A stretch of DNA of 64,000 nt from Brevundimonas sp. GTDB taxonomy: Bacteria > Pseudomonadota > Alphaproteobacteria > Caulobacterales > Caulobacteraceae. The notes beneath the pieces are model-generated. The model saw nothing but the letters and a program-made list of their open reading frames with translations. It did no database searches and was not told the origin of the DNA. Made by a program: the position numbers and the translations under genes. This document shows positions 23,523-33,607 of this stretch, piece by piece. The first letter of the stretch is position 1. Each line of letters opens with the position of its first letter. The stretch is taken from NCBI RefSeq assembly GCF_016463295.1, contig NZ_JAEMRO010000005.1:1-64000 (forward strand), in the 5' to 3' direction.

Positions 23523-24797
23523 ATGGACCCCATCTCCGCACGCCTGCGCGCCCGCCACCCCCAGCGGATCGACCTGTCGCTGGACCGGATGCGTCTTCTC
23601 TGCGCGGCTCTGGGTGATCCGCAGGAGCGGTTGCCGCCTGTGATCCATGTGGCCGGGACCAACGGCAAGGGCTCGACCGTCGCCTTCATCCGCGCCATCG
23701 CCGAGGCGGCGGGGCTGACGGTCCACACCTATACCTCGCCGCATCTGGTGCGCTTCAACGAGCGCATCCGGCTGGCGGGCCGGCTGATAGAGGACGCGCC
23801 GTTGAACGCCATTCTGGACCGGATCGAGCGCGTGGCGGGCGAAGCCACCGTCTTTGAAAGCACAACCGCCGCCGCCTTTCTGGCCATGAGCGAGACACCC
23901 GCCGACCTGGCCATCGTCGAGGTCGGCCTGGGGGGCGTGCTGGACGCCACCAACGTCATCGCGCGCCCGCTGCTCAGCGTCATCACTCCCGTCGATCTGG
24001 ACCACGCCGAGTTTCTGGGCACCTCCATGCGTGGCATTGCGGTGGAGAAGGCGGGCATCCTCAAGCCCGGCGCGCGCGGCCTGATCGGTCGCCAGTCCGA
24101 CGAGGCGATGGACGCCATTACCGTGGCCGCCGAGGCCGTGCACAGCCCCCTGACCGTCATGGGCACGGACTTCGACGCCTTCGCCGAGCGTGGCGGCATG
24201 GCGTTTCAGGATCAGGAGCGGTTTCTGGACCTGCCGCTGCCCGCACTCGCCGGCGCGCATCAGATCGACAATGCCGGGCTGGCCGTCGCGGTCGCTCTGG
24301 AACTGGATCTGCCGGAGGACGCCATCGTCGAGGGCCTGACCGCCGTTCGTTGGCCCGCCCGCATGCAGCGGCTGACGGCGGGGCCCTTTGGCGATATGGC
24401 GCGCGCCGCCGACGCTGAGCTGTGGCTGGACGGGGGCCATAACCCGCACGCGGCCCGCGCCCTGGCCGAGGCCTTGGCCCAGCGCCAGGCGAAAGCGCCG
24501 CGCCCGCTGGCCCTGATCGTCGGCATGCTTGGCAACAAGGATGCCGGTGGCTTTTTCGACGCCTTCGGTAACAGCACCGCCCACGTCTTCACCGTACCCT
24601 TCGACGGCGCGGCGGCGGAGCCGGAAGCGCTCGCAGCGGTGGCGCGTGGTCACGGCCTGGGGGCGACGCCCATGACCTCGGTGAAAGAGGCTCTGTCGCG
24701 CGCGCTCACTTTGGAAGCCGGGCGCGTCGTTATCTGCGGCTCGCTGTATCTCGCAGGCGAGGTGCTGGGGGCCAGCCGCGAGACCTGGCCGGACTGA
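23523..24797 (+). CDS. folC: Folylpolyglutamate synthase / dihydrofolate synthase
   Basis: A 424-residue Mur-ligase-fold enzyme that adds glutamate to dihydropteroate and folates. The ATP-binding loop HVAGTNGKGST is at 42-52. YTSPHLVRFNERIRL, the FESTTAAAFLAMSE block and LDGGHNPHAARAL near residue 305 are characteristic. It is the last gene of the trpFBA-accD-folC transcript. The stop codon lies inside a perfect 9-bp hairpin that separates it from convergent trxA. Confidence 0.95.
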   Translation: MDPISARLRARHPQRIDLSLDRMRLLCAALGDPQERLPPVIHVAGTNGKGSTVAFIRAIAEAAGLTVHTYTSPHLVRFNERIRLAGRLIEDAPLNAILDRIERVAGEATVFESTTAAAFLAMSETPADLAIVEVGLGGVLDATNVIARPLLSVITPVDLDHAEFLGTSMRGIAVEKAGILKPGARGLIGRQSDEAMDAITVAAEAVHSPLTVMGTDFDAFAERGGMAFQDQERFLDLPLPALAGAHQIDNAGLAVAVALELDLPEDAIVEGLTAVRWPARMQRLTAGPFGDMARAADAELWLDGGHNPHAARALAEALAQRQAKAPRPLALIVGMLGNKDAGGFFDAFGNSTAHVFTVPFDGAAAEPEALAAVARGHGLGATPMTSVKEALSRALTLEAGRVVICGSLYLAGEVLGASRETWPD

Positions 24798-24806
24798 CCG
24801 GCCAGG
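24784..24806. terminator. Hairpin at the folC/trxA convergent junction
   Basis: CCTGGCCGG and CCGGCCAGG form a perfect 9-bp stem around ACTGA, which includes the folC stop TGA. It lies between two convergent genes and could end transcripts from both sides. No T-run follows on either strand, so it is not a classic intrinsic terminator and may only stabilise 3' ends. Confidence 0.5.
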
Positions 24807-24818
24807 CGCTCTAACCGA

Positions 24819-25157
24819 TCAGGCGGCGGACGGACCGATGCCGGCCTCGGCCAGCCATTCGACGATCTTGCCCTTGGGCATGGCACCGACCTTCATGGAG
24901 GTCATCTGACCGTCTTTGAACAGCATCAGAGTCGGGATGCCCTTCACGCCCAGTTTCGACGGCACCATGGGGCTGTCGTCTATATTGACCTTGGCGATCG
25001 TCACCTGGCCGTTCAGTTCGTCGGCGATCTGCTCCAGCGCCGGGCCGATCTGTTTGCACGGACCGCACCATTCGGCCCAGAAATCGACCAGCACGGGGGT
25101 GCTGGATTTCAGGACGTCGGCGTCGAAGCTGTCGTCGGTGACTTTTACCGTCGCCAT
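24819..25157 (-). CDS. trxA: Thioredoxin
   Basis: A 112-residue disulfide reductase. The active site is WCGPC (C31 and C34) preceded by VDFWAE; the cis-Pro loop is GIPTLMLF. Length and sequence fit TrxA of the general cytoplasmic type. The ATG at 25157 has AAGGAG 9 nt upstream (25167-25172); longer frames upstream run through a structured spacer and are not coding. It follows addA in the same direction after 128 nt holding a dispersed repeat and a stem-loop, so it may have its own promoter. Convergent with folC. Confidence 0.97.
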   Translation of the reverse strand: MATVKVTDDSFDADVLKSSTPVLVDFWAEWCGPCKQIGPALEQIADELNGQVTIAKVNIDDSPMVPSKLGVKGIPTLMLFKDGQMTSMKVGAMPKGKIVEWLAEAGIGPSAA

Positions 25158-25173
25158 AAAAGAACACTCCTTT

Positions 25174-25217
25174 GGGGTGCTATCGCTCACGACGCGGTCG
25201 CTCGCTGCTTGAGCACG
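25174..25217 (+). repeat. Dispersed 44-bp repeat, copy A
   Basis: The element reads GGGGTGCTATCGCTCACGAC then GCGGTCGCTCGCTGCTTGAG and CACG. Two relatives are in the window: 37206-37250 (same strand) and 38701-38744 (opposite strand). Copies share the frame GGGGNGCTA...CTC...GCGG...TTGAGC. All three are intergenic. This copy lies in the addA-trxA gap. Confidence 0.6.
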
Positions 25218-25261
25218 GATGTCTGGCCGCCGCGCATATGCGATTCGGCCCAAGACATCCG
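25216..25261. other. Stem-loop in the addA-trxA spacer
   Basis: CGGATGTCTGGCC (25216-25228) pairs with GGCC-ca-AGACATCCG (25247-25261), a 13-bp stem with a 2-nt bulge. The 18-nt loop contains the palindrome CGCATATGCG. It begins where the dispersed repeat ends. It could mark the 3' end of the addBA message or be part of the trxA leader; no T-run follows on the minus strand. Confidence 0.5.
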
Positions 25262-25285
25262 ATGTGGGAGCGATTGCGCAGAAAA

Positions 25286-28200
25286 TCAACGCGCCGCGAC
25301 AAGGGCTGCGTCGAGAAGAGGCACAGGCACCGGCATCAGCCTGGGCCCATCGGTCCAGACCAGAGCAGCCTCGACCGGGCGATCCGGATAAAGCTGTCGC
25401 AGGATGGAGACATACAGCGCCGCCTGAAGCACATAGGCCGGATCGGCGTCTTCGATCCGGTCCGGTGCGGGTCGGTTGCTCTTGAAATCGACGACCAGAA
25501 TGCGGGTCGGCTCAATGACCAGACGGTCCATGCGCCCTGAGATGGGCACGCCATCCACCACGCCGGTCAGAGCCACTTCCGCGCGCGAGCCCGGCCCGAA
25601 CACGGGCGCGAACCGGGGATCGTCGAGAACGCCGAAAGCCGCCTCGATCATCTCCTGTCGCTGCGCCTCGTCGATGTCCCGCTCGCGAGACAGCATGCGC
25701 GAAGCCGCTTTAGCGCGGTCGACAGGTGCGATATCAGGGAGCCGTTCCAATAGGCGGTGGATAAGGTCGCCGCGGCGGAACCGGCCCAGCGACGCACCTG
25801 ACCCCGCGAGCGGCGACGGCGCGGCGATGCGGACTGCGCCCTCCATCGTCGAAGGCGAGGCGAACCGGGCGGCGGTGTCGGGCGCGGGGTCTGTGCGTGC
25901 CCAGGCCGGGACCTCGATCCTGTCAGCGATAGCGCCGACACCTGCCGCAAGAATGTCCGGATCGACGCCGAACCGCTGTCGCCCGTCGCCGATGTCGCGC
26001 ACCTGCCCGCCCATCCGCTCGAAGGTCTCCGTCAGCACGGCCCACCAGCTGCCCTCGTCATAGCCCAGTTTCGACTTTCCGCTGCCGCGCCCCAGGATCA
26101 CGATCCGGTCCCGCGCCCGCGTCAGGGCGACGTAAAGCAGTCGCAGCGTCTCGGCATCGACCCGGTCCTGACGCGCCTGACGCGCTTCGCCCGAGGCCTC
26201 GCAGTCTTCTTTCTCTGAGCCAGGGCACATCAGCCAGGCCTCGGTTCCGTCCGGTTGCTCGATCGGCATCAGGGTCGGCCCCTGCGCCTTGGCCCGTGCG
26301 GTCGTGTCGGGCAGGATCACGATCGGGGCCTCCAGCCCCTTGGCCCCGTGCACCGTCATGACGCGCACCTCGCCCCGCGCCCCCTCCAGCTCGCGTTTCA
26401 CTTCGACGTCGGCCGCCTCCAGCATGGCCAGGCAGGTTTCCAGATCGGTCGCGCCGCGCTGTTCGGCGGCCAGAACCTGGTTCAGGGTCTCGTCGATGGC
26501 CTCCTCCGCCTCGCGGCCCAGCCGGGTCAGGAAACGAGCCCGGCCTGAGACGCCCGTCTCGTCCACCCGGTTCAGTAGGGCCGAAAAGAAGGCGAAGGGG
26601 TCACCACGATCCCGGGCCTCGATCGCAAAGGCCAGAAGGTCGCGCGCCCGACGCCATTCCGGCCGTTCGTCGGCCCGCGCCTGCAGCTCGCGCCACAGCC
26701 TGAGTCGCTTTGGATTGGCCCCGGCCAGTTCGTACAGGCCGTCCTCGTCCACGTCGCAGAAGGGGCTGCGCAGTATGCCCGCCAGGCTGAGATCGTCATC
26801 GGGATACAAGACGAACCGCGCCATCGCGATCAGGTCGTCGAACACGATATGCGACGACAACTTCAGCCGATCCGCCCCCGCGACCGGCACGCCTGTGGAC
26901 TTCAGGGCGCGGATAATCTCCTCGAACGTCGCATCGCGGCGGCGGACCAGCACCAGAAAGTCGCCGTAGCCACAGGGACGAAGTTCCCGTTTGGCCTTAT
27001 CCTGCACCGCCACCCCGGTCTCGACCTGTCGTCGGATCTCACGGGCCAGATCAGTCGCCATCCGCTTGCGCGCGCTCTGAACCGGCTCCTGATCCAGCGG
27101 GTCGTCCCAGGCGTCGCGCTCGGGTGGCTTTTCGTCGATGTAGAGGGGCCACAGGTCGATGCAACCGTGATCGTCCGCCCGCATCGCCTTGTGCGGCGGA
27201 ATGGCCGCGATCTCCTGACCGACCAGGGCCCGCGTCCGCTCCGGCCCCTCGAACACCGCATCGACGAAGGCCAGAACCTCGGGCGTGGAGCGGAAGGAGG
27301 TCGCCAGTTCGACACCCTGGAACGCCTGACCCGCCCCGCGCACCAGGCTGTCGTATCGCTGGGCTTCCTGACGCAAGCGTTCCGGCCGTGCGCCCTGGAA
27401 GGAATAGATAGACTGTTTCTCGTCGCCGACGGCGAAGACGGAGCGGTCCACCTTGCCGGCCCCGAACCGCTGTGAGCCCTCGCCCGCGAAGAAGCCCTCG
27501 GTCAGGGCGCGCAGGATGTCCCATTGCTCGGGGGCCGTGTCCTGGGCCTCGTCTATCAGGACGTGTTCGATGCCGCCGTCCAGCTTGTACAGAACCCAGG
27601 CGGCGCTGGCCCGAACGGTCAGCAGCTCGACCGTCCGCGCGACCAGATCGCCGAAGTCCAGCGCGCCCTTCTTTTCCTTGGCCTGGTCATAGAGGGCCCC
27701 ATGCGCCTGGGCCAGGGTCAGGACGTGGACGGTGTCCTCGGCGCCTCGCGCCTTGCGCACCTGTCCCAGGGCCGAGACCACCTTGTCCTGCATCGCCGTC
27801 AGCCAATCGCGGGCCTGAGGCGGGGCACTCTTGGTCGCCATCGACTTGCGTGGCGAACCGCTGGTCAGGAAGACGGACGAGACATCGGGGAAGGTCCAAC
27901 CGGCAGACCACATCCGGTCGGCGCAGGCCTGATCCGTGACCGAGCCGGTCGCCATCTGTTCGGCGACGGCCAGCCATTCGGACCGGTCCAGCCAGCGCAT
28001 GAAGTCGTCCTGGATCGCCGCGACATCCCGGTCGGGATCGGCCCCGACCAGGGCGTGCGGACCCGGAGCCAGCCCCTCAGCGACGCGGCGGGTGTAGTCG
28101 ATCAGACGAACGCGATCCTGCTCCACTCGGGCCAGCAAGGCCTCGAAATCGGGCCAGCTCAGCTCGACCGCGAAATGGGCATAGGCCCGGCCGATCGCGC

Positions 28201-28738
28201 CGTCCTCGTCCTTCAAGGCTTCACGCGCGAGATCCTCGCGCGCGCCGTGCGACAGGGCCGTCGCCGCCTGATCTTCCAGCACGGTGAAGCCCGGCGTGAC
28301 ACCCGCCTCGATCGGAAACCGCCGCAGCAGCTTTTCGCAGAAGGCATGCAGGGTCTGGATCTTCAGCCCGCCCGGCGTATCCAGCGCCTTGGCGAAAAGT
28401 TGGCGCGCCTTGGACAGGTCCAGGTCCGACAGCGCCGCCTCATCGCGCCCGTCCAGATCCGCCAGCGAACGGGCCAGCGCCCGGTCATCCATGACCGCCC
28501 AGGCCCCCAGCCGGTCGAACAGCCGGGCCTGCATCTCTGCCGCGGCGGCCTTGGTATAGGTGACGCACAGGATCTCGCCGGGCTGGACCTCCTGCAGCAG
28601 CAGCCGCGCCACCCGATCGACCAACGTCGACGTCTTGCCCGAACCCGCATTGGCCGTGACGAAGACCGACTGGCGCGGGTCCGCCGCCGCGATCTGATAG
28701 GGGTCGGGCAGGATGCGGGCTGAGGGATTCGCGCTCAT
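25286..28738 (-). CDS. addA: Double-strand break repair helicase-nuclease AddA
   Basis: A 1150-residue UvrD-type helicase with a C-terminal RecB-like nuclease; it processes broken DNA ends with AddB for recombination. Walker [12 protein letters not shown] is near residues 29-39; [16 protein letters not shown] is the DExx box; [16 protein letters not shown] and [14 protein letters not shown] are later helicase motifs. The nuclease metal motif is VVDFKSNRP near residue 1087. The ATG at 28738 overlaps the addB stop (ATGA) and is preferred over a start 33 nt upstream. This two-subunit AddAB type is normal in alphaproteobacteria. Confidence 0.97.
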   Translation of the reverse strand: MSANPSARILPDPYQIAAADPRQSVFVTANAGSGKTSTLVDRVARLLLQEVQPGEILCVTYTKAAAAEMQARLFDRLGAWAVMDDRALARSLADLDGRDEAALSDLDLSKARQLFAKALDTPGGLKIQTLHAFCEKLLRRFPIEAGVTPGFTVLEDQAATALSHGAREDLAREALKDEDGAIGRAYAHFAVELSWPDFEALLARVEQDRVRLIDYTRRVAEGLAPGPHALVGADPDRDVAAIQDDFMRWLDRSEWLAVAEQMATGSVTDQACADRMWSAGWTFPDVSSVFLTSGSPRKSMATKSAPPQARDWLTAMQDKVVSALGQVRKARGAEDTVHVLTLAQAHGALYDQAKEKKGALDFGDLVARTVELLTVRASAAWVLYKLDGGIEHVLIDEAQDTAPEQWDILRALTEGFFAGEGSQRFGAGKVDRSVFAVGDEKQSIYSFQGARPERLRQEAQRYDSLVRGAGQAFQGVELATSFRSTPEVLAFVDAVFEGPERTRALVGQEIAAIPPHKAMRADDHGCIDLWPLYIDEKPPERDAWDDPLDQEPVQSARKRMATDLAREIRRQVETGVAVQDKAKRELRPCGYGDFLVLVRRRDATFEEIIRALKSTGVPVAGADRLKLSSHIVFDDLIAMARFVLYPDDDLSLAGILRSPFCDVDEDGLYELAGANPKRLRLWRELQARADERPEWRRARDLLAFAIEARDRGDPFAFFSALLNRVDETGVSGRARFLTRLGREAEEAIDETLNQVLAAEQRGATDLETCLAMLEAADVEVKRELEGARGEVRVMTVHGAKGLEAPIVILPDTTARAKAQGPTLMPIEQPDGTEAWLMCPGSEKEDCEASGEARQARQDRVDAETLRLLYVALTRARDRIVILGRGSGKSKLGYDEGSWWAVLTETFERMGGQVRDIGDGRQRFGVDPDILAAGVGAIADRIEVPAWARTDPAPDTAARFASPSTMEGAVRIAAPSPLAGSGASLGRFRRGDLIHRLLERLPDIAPVDRAKAASRMLSRERDIDEAQRQEMIEAAFGVLDDPRFAPVFGPGSRAEVALTGVVDGVPISGRMDRLVIEPTRILVVDFKSNRPAPDRIEDADPAYVLQAALYVSILRQLYPDRPVEAALVWTDGPRLMPVPVPLLDAALVAAR

Positions 28739-31700
28739 GTCTCGCCCTCCTCGCCGCCGACGACATGCCATTCCCAGACGCGGGCCAGGTGATCGTAGTT
28801 GCCGCCGAAATTACCCATGAACTGGGGCGCGACCCAGCTCAGATAGGGGGTTCGTTCGCTGTCGAACCGCGCCACCCGCGCTTTCAGACCGGCGAGCGCG
28901 GCCTCAGACAGATGCACCGCCTCCGCCCCCTCCGCCAAAGTCTTCGCCTCGCCTGGCACCTTGCGACCGACGACGCGGACATAGGTCAGCTCCTCCGGCT
29001 CGACCGGTCCGGAGGTCTTCGATCCGGCCTCGGCCAGGATGGCCCCGGTCAGGGTCAATTGCGGCGCAAAGCCGGTCTTGAGCTGTTTGGCCGAGGGGAT
29101 CTGTCCGGTCTTGAAATCCAGAACCGCCGCGCCCGAGCCCGACAGTTCGATCCGATCGGCCTTGGCCGTCAGGGTAAAGGGCCCGGCGGGAGCCTCGAAC
29201 GTGAGAGTCAGCGACTCCTCCACGCGAATGTCGATGCCCCGCGCCCGGCGCCGCATCTCGAACCCGGCCAGCCAGCGGGCGGCATTCCTCGCCAGCGGGG
29301 CCTCGCGCGCCATGGCCGCGTCCTCGAAGCCGTGATGGGTCAGTTCCTCATGCAACAGTCTGGAGATCTCGCCCTCGCAATCCTCGGGCAGGACATCGGG
29401 CCAGCTGAGGGTCAGTCGCTCCACCGCCTTGTGCACAGCCTGACCACGCGCGATGGCCTCGGCCGACTGACCGGGCCGGTCGAGTTGGCGCAGGTTCAGC
29501 ACACAGCGGGCATAGACCGCATAGGGATCGCGCACCCAGCGCTCGACGCCCGTCACAGGCAACTGGCGCGGGCGGCGGTCGACCGGCGGGCGCGGTGCGG
29601 GGCGGCGGGCATAGTCGGGCGTAGCGCGGGCCGGGGCGTCCAGGGCACGGGCCTGATGCAGCCGTACCGACGGCTGGTGCAGGCTGACGGGGGTGTCGTC
29701 GGCGTTTGCCCCGCGTGTGAGCATCTCCAGCCGCCACAACCAGCGCGACTTGACCGCCGGCTGGCCGCCCCGGCGCTCGGAATGGATCAGGATGGCGTCC
29801 TCGGCGCAAGCCGCCTGGACGAAGTCCTGAGCGGTCTGGCCCAGACGGCGCTCGGGCGGCGGCAGGCCCAGGCTCTTGCGCATCGGCCGCGACAGGAAGG
29901 GATCGGTCGGGGCGGCATTGGGCCAGACGCCCTCCTCCAGACCGGCCAGGATCATCCGGTCTGCGCGCACCAGCCGGGCCTCGATGGCCCCCAGAATGCG
30001 CAGGCGCGGCTGGCTGGCCCCGCCCGTCCGCACCGTCTGCTCCGTCAGAAGCGTCGACACCAGATCGGCCATCTCGGTCGCCGTCACCGGCGGCAGGGCC
30101 GCACCGCCCTCGATCAGGCTGGACAACAAGGCGGCCGCCGCCTCTCCATCCGGCCCGGCCCAGACCTGAGGCCCGGCCAGGCTTTCGATCAACCCGGTCA
30201 GGGATCGCGCCGCCTGATCCAGAGAGGCCGTCGCCCCGAAACGGGCGCGGGCCGCGTCGGACAGGCTTTCCAGCCGATCCAGAAGCTGTCTCGCCATCGA
30301 GACATCCGCCAGTGTCCGCTCCGATGGTGGCTGGCAATCATCGCGCGGCTGGGTAGCCTTCAGAAGGGCCCGGCGGGCTCCGGACCAGTCCCGCCGCCGG
30401 GGGCCCCGCAGGGCGTGACGCTCCAGTGCCGCAACCGCCTGCGCATAATCGGCGTCGTTCAAATCGATCCGCACCAGCGGGTGTTTCAGCAGGCCCAGCA
30501 GCACATGCGGCTTCAGCGGCTCGGCCATGAACCGCGCCGCCAGATCGACCAGCCGCCCTGCCGCCATCCGCGATAGCGGCTGGCCGGACGAGCTGTCCGC
30601 CGTGATCCCCCATCGCTCCAGCCGCGCCTCGACCCGTCGCCCCAAGGCCAGGTCTGGCGTGACCAGGGCACACGTCCTGCCGGGCTCTTCCAGCGTCTCG
30701 CGCATCATCAGGGCGACGGCGGCGGCGGCGTCTTCCTCGGCCCGGACGGTGACGACCGACAGACCCTCCAGCCCCTCGGCGATGGGATCGACCGAGCGGG
30801 TGGTCGCGGCAGTGGCGCGAAGATCGCGGATCGTCTCGCGCCAGTCGGCGGTGGCCTGGGCCGGACGCAGGGCCTCGTTCAGCAGCCGCTGGCGGGCGCG
30901 CCCGCGTGATGCGGCCTCGGCCGGTTCGGGCGGTCGAAACCAGGGCCGGACCTGGTCGCGCGCGACACCGGCCCGGTTCAGCAGCCGCCAAAGGGCGTTC
31001 TGCGGGTGCTGTTCGCTCTCGCCCAGGTCTTCCCAGACGCGAGCCTCCAAATCGAAATCCAGACCAGGCAGAACCACGCACCCCTGGGGTGCGGCGGTGA
31101 CGGCGGCCAGAACATCGGCGGCTGCCGGCGCGGACCCGGTGGAGCCTGCGGCGATCACGGGCTGCTGTGGCGGGCGCTCTGTCCAGGCGGTGGCCAGCAG
31201 GCGCAGCAGCTTTGCCCGCCGCCAGGCCGGATCGACCAGACCCATGGCCTCCAGCCGCCGAGGCCAGGCCTCCACCGCCAGACCCAGGAACTCTGCCGAC
31301 GCCTGCCAGTGTTCGGCCAGATCGCCCTCGACCAGGGTGGCGACCCGGGCCATGTCCTCGACCTCTTCTAGCTGGCAGGAATCGAGAAAGCCGCCCAGCG
31401 CATCCGCCATCTCCAGCGCGCGCAGAGGCGTCAGGCCAGGCCGGAAATCCTCGACGATCATCCGCGCCATCTCGAACCGGCGCGTCAGGGGGGCGATGGC
31501 GGGCGGCAGGTCCAGACCCAGTTCTCCGGGCGCAAACGGCGGCTCATCCTCCTCCAGATCGCCCAGTGGCCTGACCTGCGGCAACAGCAGGGACCGCCCC
31601 TGCGCCTGACGAGTCAGGGCCGAGGTAAAGGCCCGCGCCGCGCGGCGGTTCGGCAGAAGGATGACCGCATCAGACAGGGCCTCGGGCGGATGCTCGCCCA

Positions 31701-31806
31701 GCCAGGTCAGCACCCCCGCCGCCAGATCGTCCAGAAACGGCCGACGCGCCTCGATGGCGTACCAGCGCGGGGAGAGGCCCGAGAAGGGGTCGAACGCCGT
31801 GCTCAT
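28735..31806 (-). CDS. addB: Double-strand break repair protein AddB
   Basis: A 1023-residue partner of AddA with an inactivated helicase-like front half and a C-terminal RecB-family nuclease (AVLDFKTGQIPS near residue 897, preceded by LTAKADRIEL). Firmicute AddB carries a 4Fe-4S cluster held by one Cys before the nuclease and three at the extreme C-terminus. Here a single candidate Cys (VYARCVLNL) is present, and the last 125 residues contain none, so the cluster is probably absent. It overlaps murU upstream and addA downstream by 4 nt each. Confidence 0.93.
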   Translation of the reverse strand: MSTAFDPFSGLSPRWYAIEARRPFLDDLAAGVLTWLGEHPPEALSDAVILLPNRRAARAFTSALTRQAQGRSLLLPQVRPLGDLEEDEPPFAPGELGLDLPPAIAPLTRRFEMARMIVEDFRPGLTPLRALEMADALGGFLDSCQLEEVEDMARVATLVEGDLAEHWQASAEFLGLAVEAWPRRLEAMGLVDPAWRRAKLLRLLATAWTERPPQQPVIAAGSTGSAPAAADVLAAVTAAPQGCVVLPGLDFDLEARVWEDLGESEQHPQNALWRLLNRAGVARDQVRPWFRPPEPAEAASRGRARQRLLNEALRPAQATADWRETIRDLRATAATTRSVDPIAEGLEGLSVVTVRAEEDAAAAVALMMRETLEEPGRTCALVTPDLALGRRVEARLERWGITADSSSGQPLSRMAAGRLVDLAARFMAEPLKPHVLLGLLKHPLVRIDLNDADYAQAVAALERHALRGPRRRDWSGARRALLKATQPRDDCQPPSERTLADVSMARQLLDRLESLSDAARARFGATASLDQAARSLTGLIESLAGPQVWAGPDGEAAAALLSSLIEGGAALPPVTATEMADLVSTLLTEQTVRTGGASQPRLRILGAIEARLVRADRMILAGLEEGVWPNAAPTDPFLSRPMRKSLGLPPPERRLGQTAQDFVQAACAEDAILIHSERRGGQPAVKSRWLWRLEMLTRGANADDTPVSLHQPSVRLHQARALDAPARATPDYARRPAPRPPVDRRPRQLPVTGVERWVRDPYAVYARCVLNLRQLDRPGQSAEAIARGQAVHKAVERLTLSWPDVLPEDCEGEISRLLHEELTHHGFEDAAMAREAPLARNAARWLAGFEMRRRARGIDIRVEESLTLTFEAPAGPFTLTAKADRIELSGSGAAVLDFKTGQIPSAKQLKTGFAPQLTLTGAILAEAGSKTSGPVEPEELTYVRVVGRKVPGEAKTLAEGAEAVHLSEAALAGLKARVARFDSERTPYLSWVAPQFMGNFGGNYDHLARVWEWHVVGGEEGET

Positions 31807-32522
31807 CCGCCCTGCGCCAGCCGCGCCTCGGCCTCGTCACGCGCTTGCGGGTCGCCGACATGCATCCAGTCGCCGTCCAGCACGCAGCCATACAGCCGCC
31901 CTGCCGCCGCCGACTTCCGCCACAGGCCGCTGAGCGAGAATGGCCCCTCCGGGCCCTCGGCGACATAGTCGGGCCGGCACATATGGACGCCCATATAGGC
32001 GAAGGGGGCCGAAGCAGCATCGCCCCGGAACGTCAAGCGGCCATCGCCGGCGAGAAAGACATCGCCGTCGCCCTCGAAGCCGATGGAGCCTTCGCGGCGG
32101 GCCAACAGCAGGGCGGCATCCATTCGCTCCGGGTCCCACAGACGAGACAGTTCGGCCAAGGCGTCGGCGCGGTCGATCCAGACACTGTCGATATTGGCCA
32201 CGAACACCGGCGCGTCGCCCAGCAGGGTCGCGGCATTCTTCAGCCCACCGCCCGTTTCCAGAAGTTCGGCCCGCTCGTCGGAAATGACGATCTCGGGCCC
32301 GCGCCCGCGTGCGGCCAGATGCGCCTCCAGACGGTCGGCGAACCAGTGGACATTGACCACGGCTTTTTCGACGCCCGCGTCCGCCAGTCGGTCCAGCACA
32401 TGGTCGATCAGGGCTCGCCCCCCGACCTCGACCAGCGCCTTGGGCCGGTCATCGGTGAGTGGACGCATACGTGTGCCGAGGCCGGCGGCCAGCACCATGG
32501 CGGTCTTTGGGGCTGTGCTCAT
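31803..32522 (-). CDS. murU: N-acetylmuramate-1-phosphate uridylyltransferase (MurU-type nucleotidyltransferase)
   Basis: A 239-residue sugar-phosphate nucleotidyltransferase. The nucleotide-binding signature LAAGLGTRMRPLTDDRPKAL is at 11-30, followed by ETGGGLKNA and FVANIDSVW with the metal-binding Asp. The pairing with a downstream-overlapping AmgK-type kinase is the known cell-wall recycling arrangement: AmgK phosphorylates MurNAc at the anomeric position and MurU makes UDP-MurNAc, which bypasses the fosfomycin-sensitive de novo route. A general glucose-1-phosphate nucleotidyltransferase is the alternative if context is ignored. Start overlaps the amgK stop by 4 nt. Confidence 0.87.
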   Translation of the reverse strand: MSTAPKTAMVLAAGLGTRMRPLTDDRPKALVEVGGRALIDHVLDRLADAGVEKAVVNVHWFADRLEAHLAARGRGPEIVISDERAELLETGGGLKNAATLLGDAPVFVANIDSVWIDRADALAELSRLWDPERMDAALLLARREGSIGFEGDGDVFLAGDGRLTFRGDAASAPFAYMGVHMCRPDYVAEGPEGPFSLSGLWRKSAAAGRLYGCVLDGDWMHVGDPQARDEAEARLAQGG

Positions 32523-33607
32523 CGACGGCTGTCCTCAGGGACGTGGCGGGCAAACCAGTCGCGGACAGGCTCCAGTCCCGGCTTGTCGAGGTTGGCATTC
32601 AGGTGCTGCCACATGCGCGGCATGAAGGCGCGATAGCGTGGCTTGCCGTCGCGCACGATCAGGCGGGCAAAGATGCCCAGGATACGCGCCTCATTCAGTG
32701 CCGCCAGGCCGGCATAGTCGCGCATGAAGGCCTCGCGCTCGACCTTGGGCCTCAGGGCGAAATAATGGTCCAGTGCCCGGGCCTCCAGCGCAGGGGGCAC
32801 ATCCCGCCGCGCATCCTGCAGCAGGGAATGCAGGTCCCAGGACGGGTGCGCCTTCACCGCGTCCTGAAAGTCAATCATGCCGACCCTGGCCGGTCCCACC
32901 CGACCGTTCAGCCGGATCAAGTTCTCGGCGTGGTAATCCCGGTGCGCCATGACGGTCGCCCCGTCCTCGCCCCGCGCCACCACCGGAGTCCAGGCCGAGT
33001 GCCAGTCGTCGATGGCGGCGGCGTCGAAAGTGAGACCCGGCTCCAGTTGGGGCATCCACTCCACGAACAGATCGGCCCCGCCTTGCAGCGCCGTCGCGTC
33101 GTAGGTTTGTAGCGACCAGTCGCCCGCCGCCCCGGTCAGGACATTCGGCGTCGGGGCGTCGTGCAGTCGGGCCAGGGCCTCGACCGCCGCCAGATACAGC
33201 CGCTCTTCCGGTTCGCCGGCTTCGATGACGCGGGCGAACAGATCGTCGCCGAAGTCTTCCAGTACGGCCAGACCGGCAGGAGCATCGACCGCGATGATCT
33301 CTGGCGCGGACAGGCCCAGGCTTCGCAAATGCGCGGCCACGGCGGCGAAGGCCTCGATGCGGCCGGCAGACAGGCGGGCCGTGGCGTTCCAGCCGGAGGC
33401 GCGGCGTTGCTCGGGCGTCCAGGCGGGGTCGGCGGGCGGGCTCTCGGCCGAGGCGGCCTGGTCCATCAGCATCAGGGTGGTGCCCGAGGGCAAGGTCAGC
33501 CGCTCATAGCGACGCGTAGATGCATCGCCAGGCAGCGGGACGCGCACGGCCTCGCCTAGGCCGGCGGCCTTCAGAAACTCGACGCGTTGATGCTCGCGGT
33601 CAGACAT
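32519..33607 (-). CDS. amgK: Anomeric MurNAc/GlcNAc kinase AmgK (aminoglycoside-phosphotransferase fold)
   Basis: A 362-residue kinase of the APH family. The catalytic loop is MAHRDYHAENLI near residue 219 and the DFG-equivalent is MIDFQDA about 20 residues later. LPGDASTRRYERL at the N-terminus is typical for the AmgK group. It is part of the tsaE-amgK-murU order found in many alpha- and gammaproteobacteria and should feed MurNAc-1-phosphate to MurU in peptidoglycan recycling. It overlaps tsaE by 8 nt and murU by 4 nt. Older annotation often calls this gene an aminoglycoside phosphotransferase; drug resistance is not implied. Confidence 0.9.
   Translation of the reverse strand: MSDREHQRVEFLKAAGLGEAVRVPLPGDASTRRYERLTLPSGTTLMLMDQAASAESPPADPAWTPEQRRASGWNATARLSAGRIEAFAAVAAHLRSLGLSAPEIIAVDAPAGLAVLEDFGDDLFARVIEAGEPEERLYLAAVEALARLHDAPTPNVLTGAAGDWSLQTYDATALQGGADLFVEWMPQLEPGLTFDAAAIDDWHSAWTPVVARGEDGATVMAHRDYHAENLIRLNGRVGPARVGMIDFQDAVKAHPSWDLHSLLQDARRDVPPALEARALDHYFALRPKVEREAFMRDYAGLAALNEARILGIFARLIVRDGKPRYRAFMPRMWQHLNANLDKPGLEPVRDWFARHVPEDSRR

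Noticed and set aside
24784-24806. Classic intrinsic terminator for folC and trxA
   Set aside because: The stem is perfect but no T-run follows on either strand, so it is listed as a hairpin with modest confidence only.
32519-33607. Aminoglycoside resistance gene
   Set aside because: The APH fold is shared, but the tsaE and murU neighbours and sequence type indicate AmgK of cell-wall recycling.
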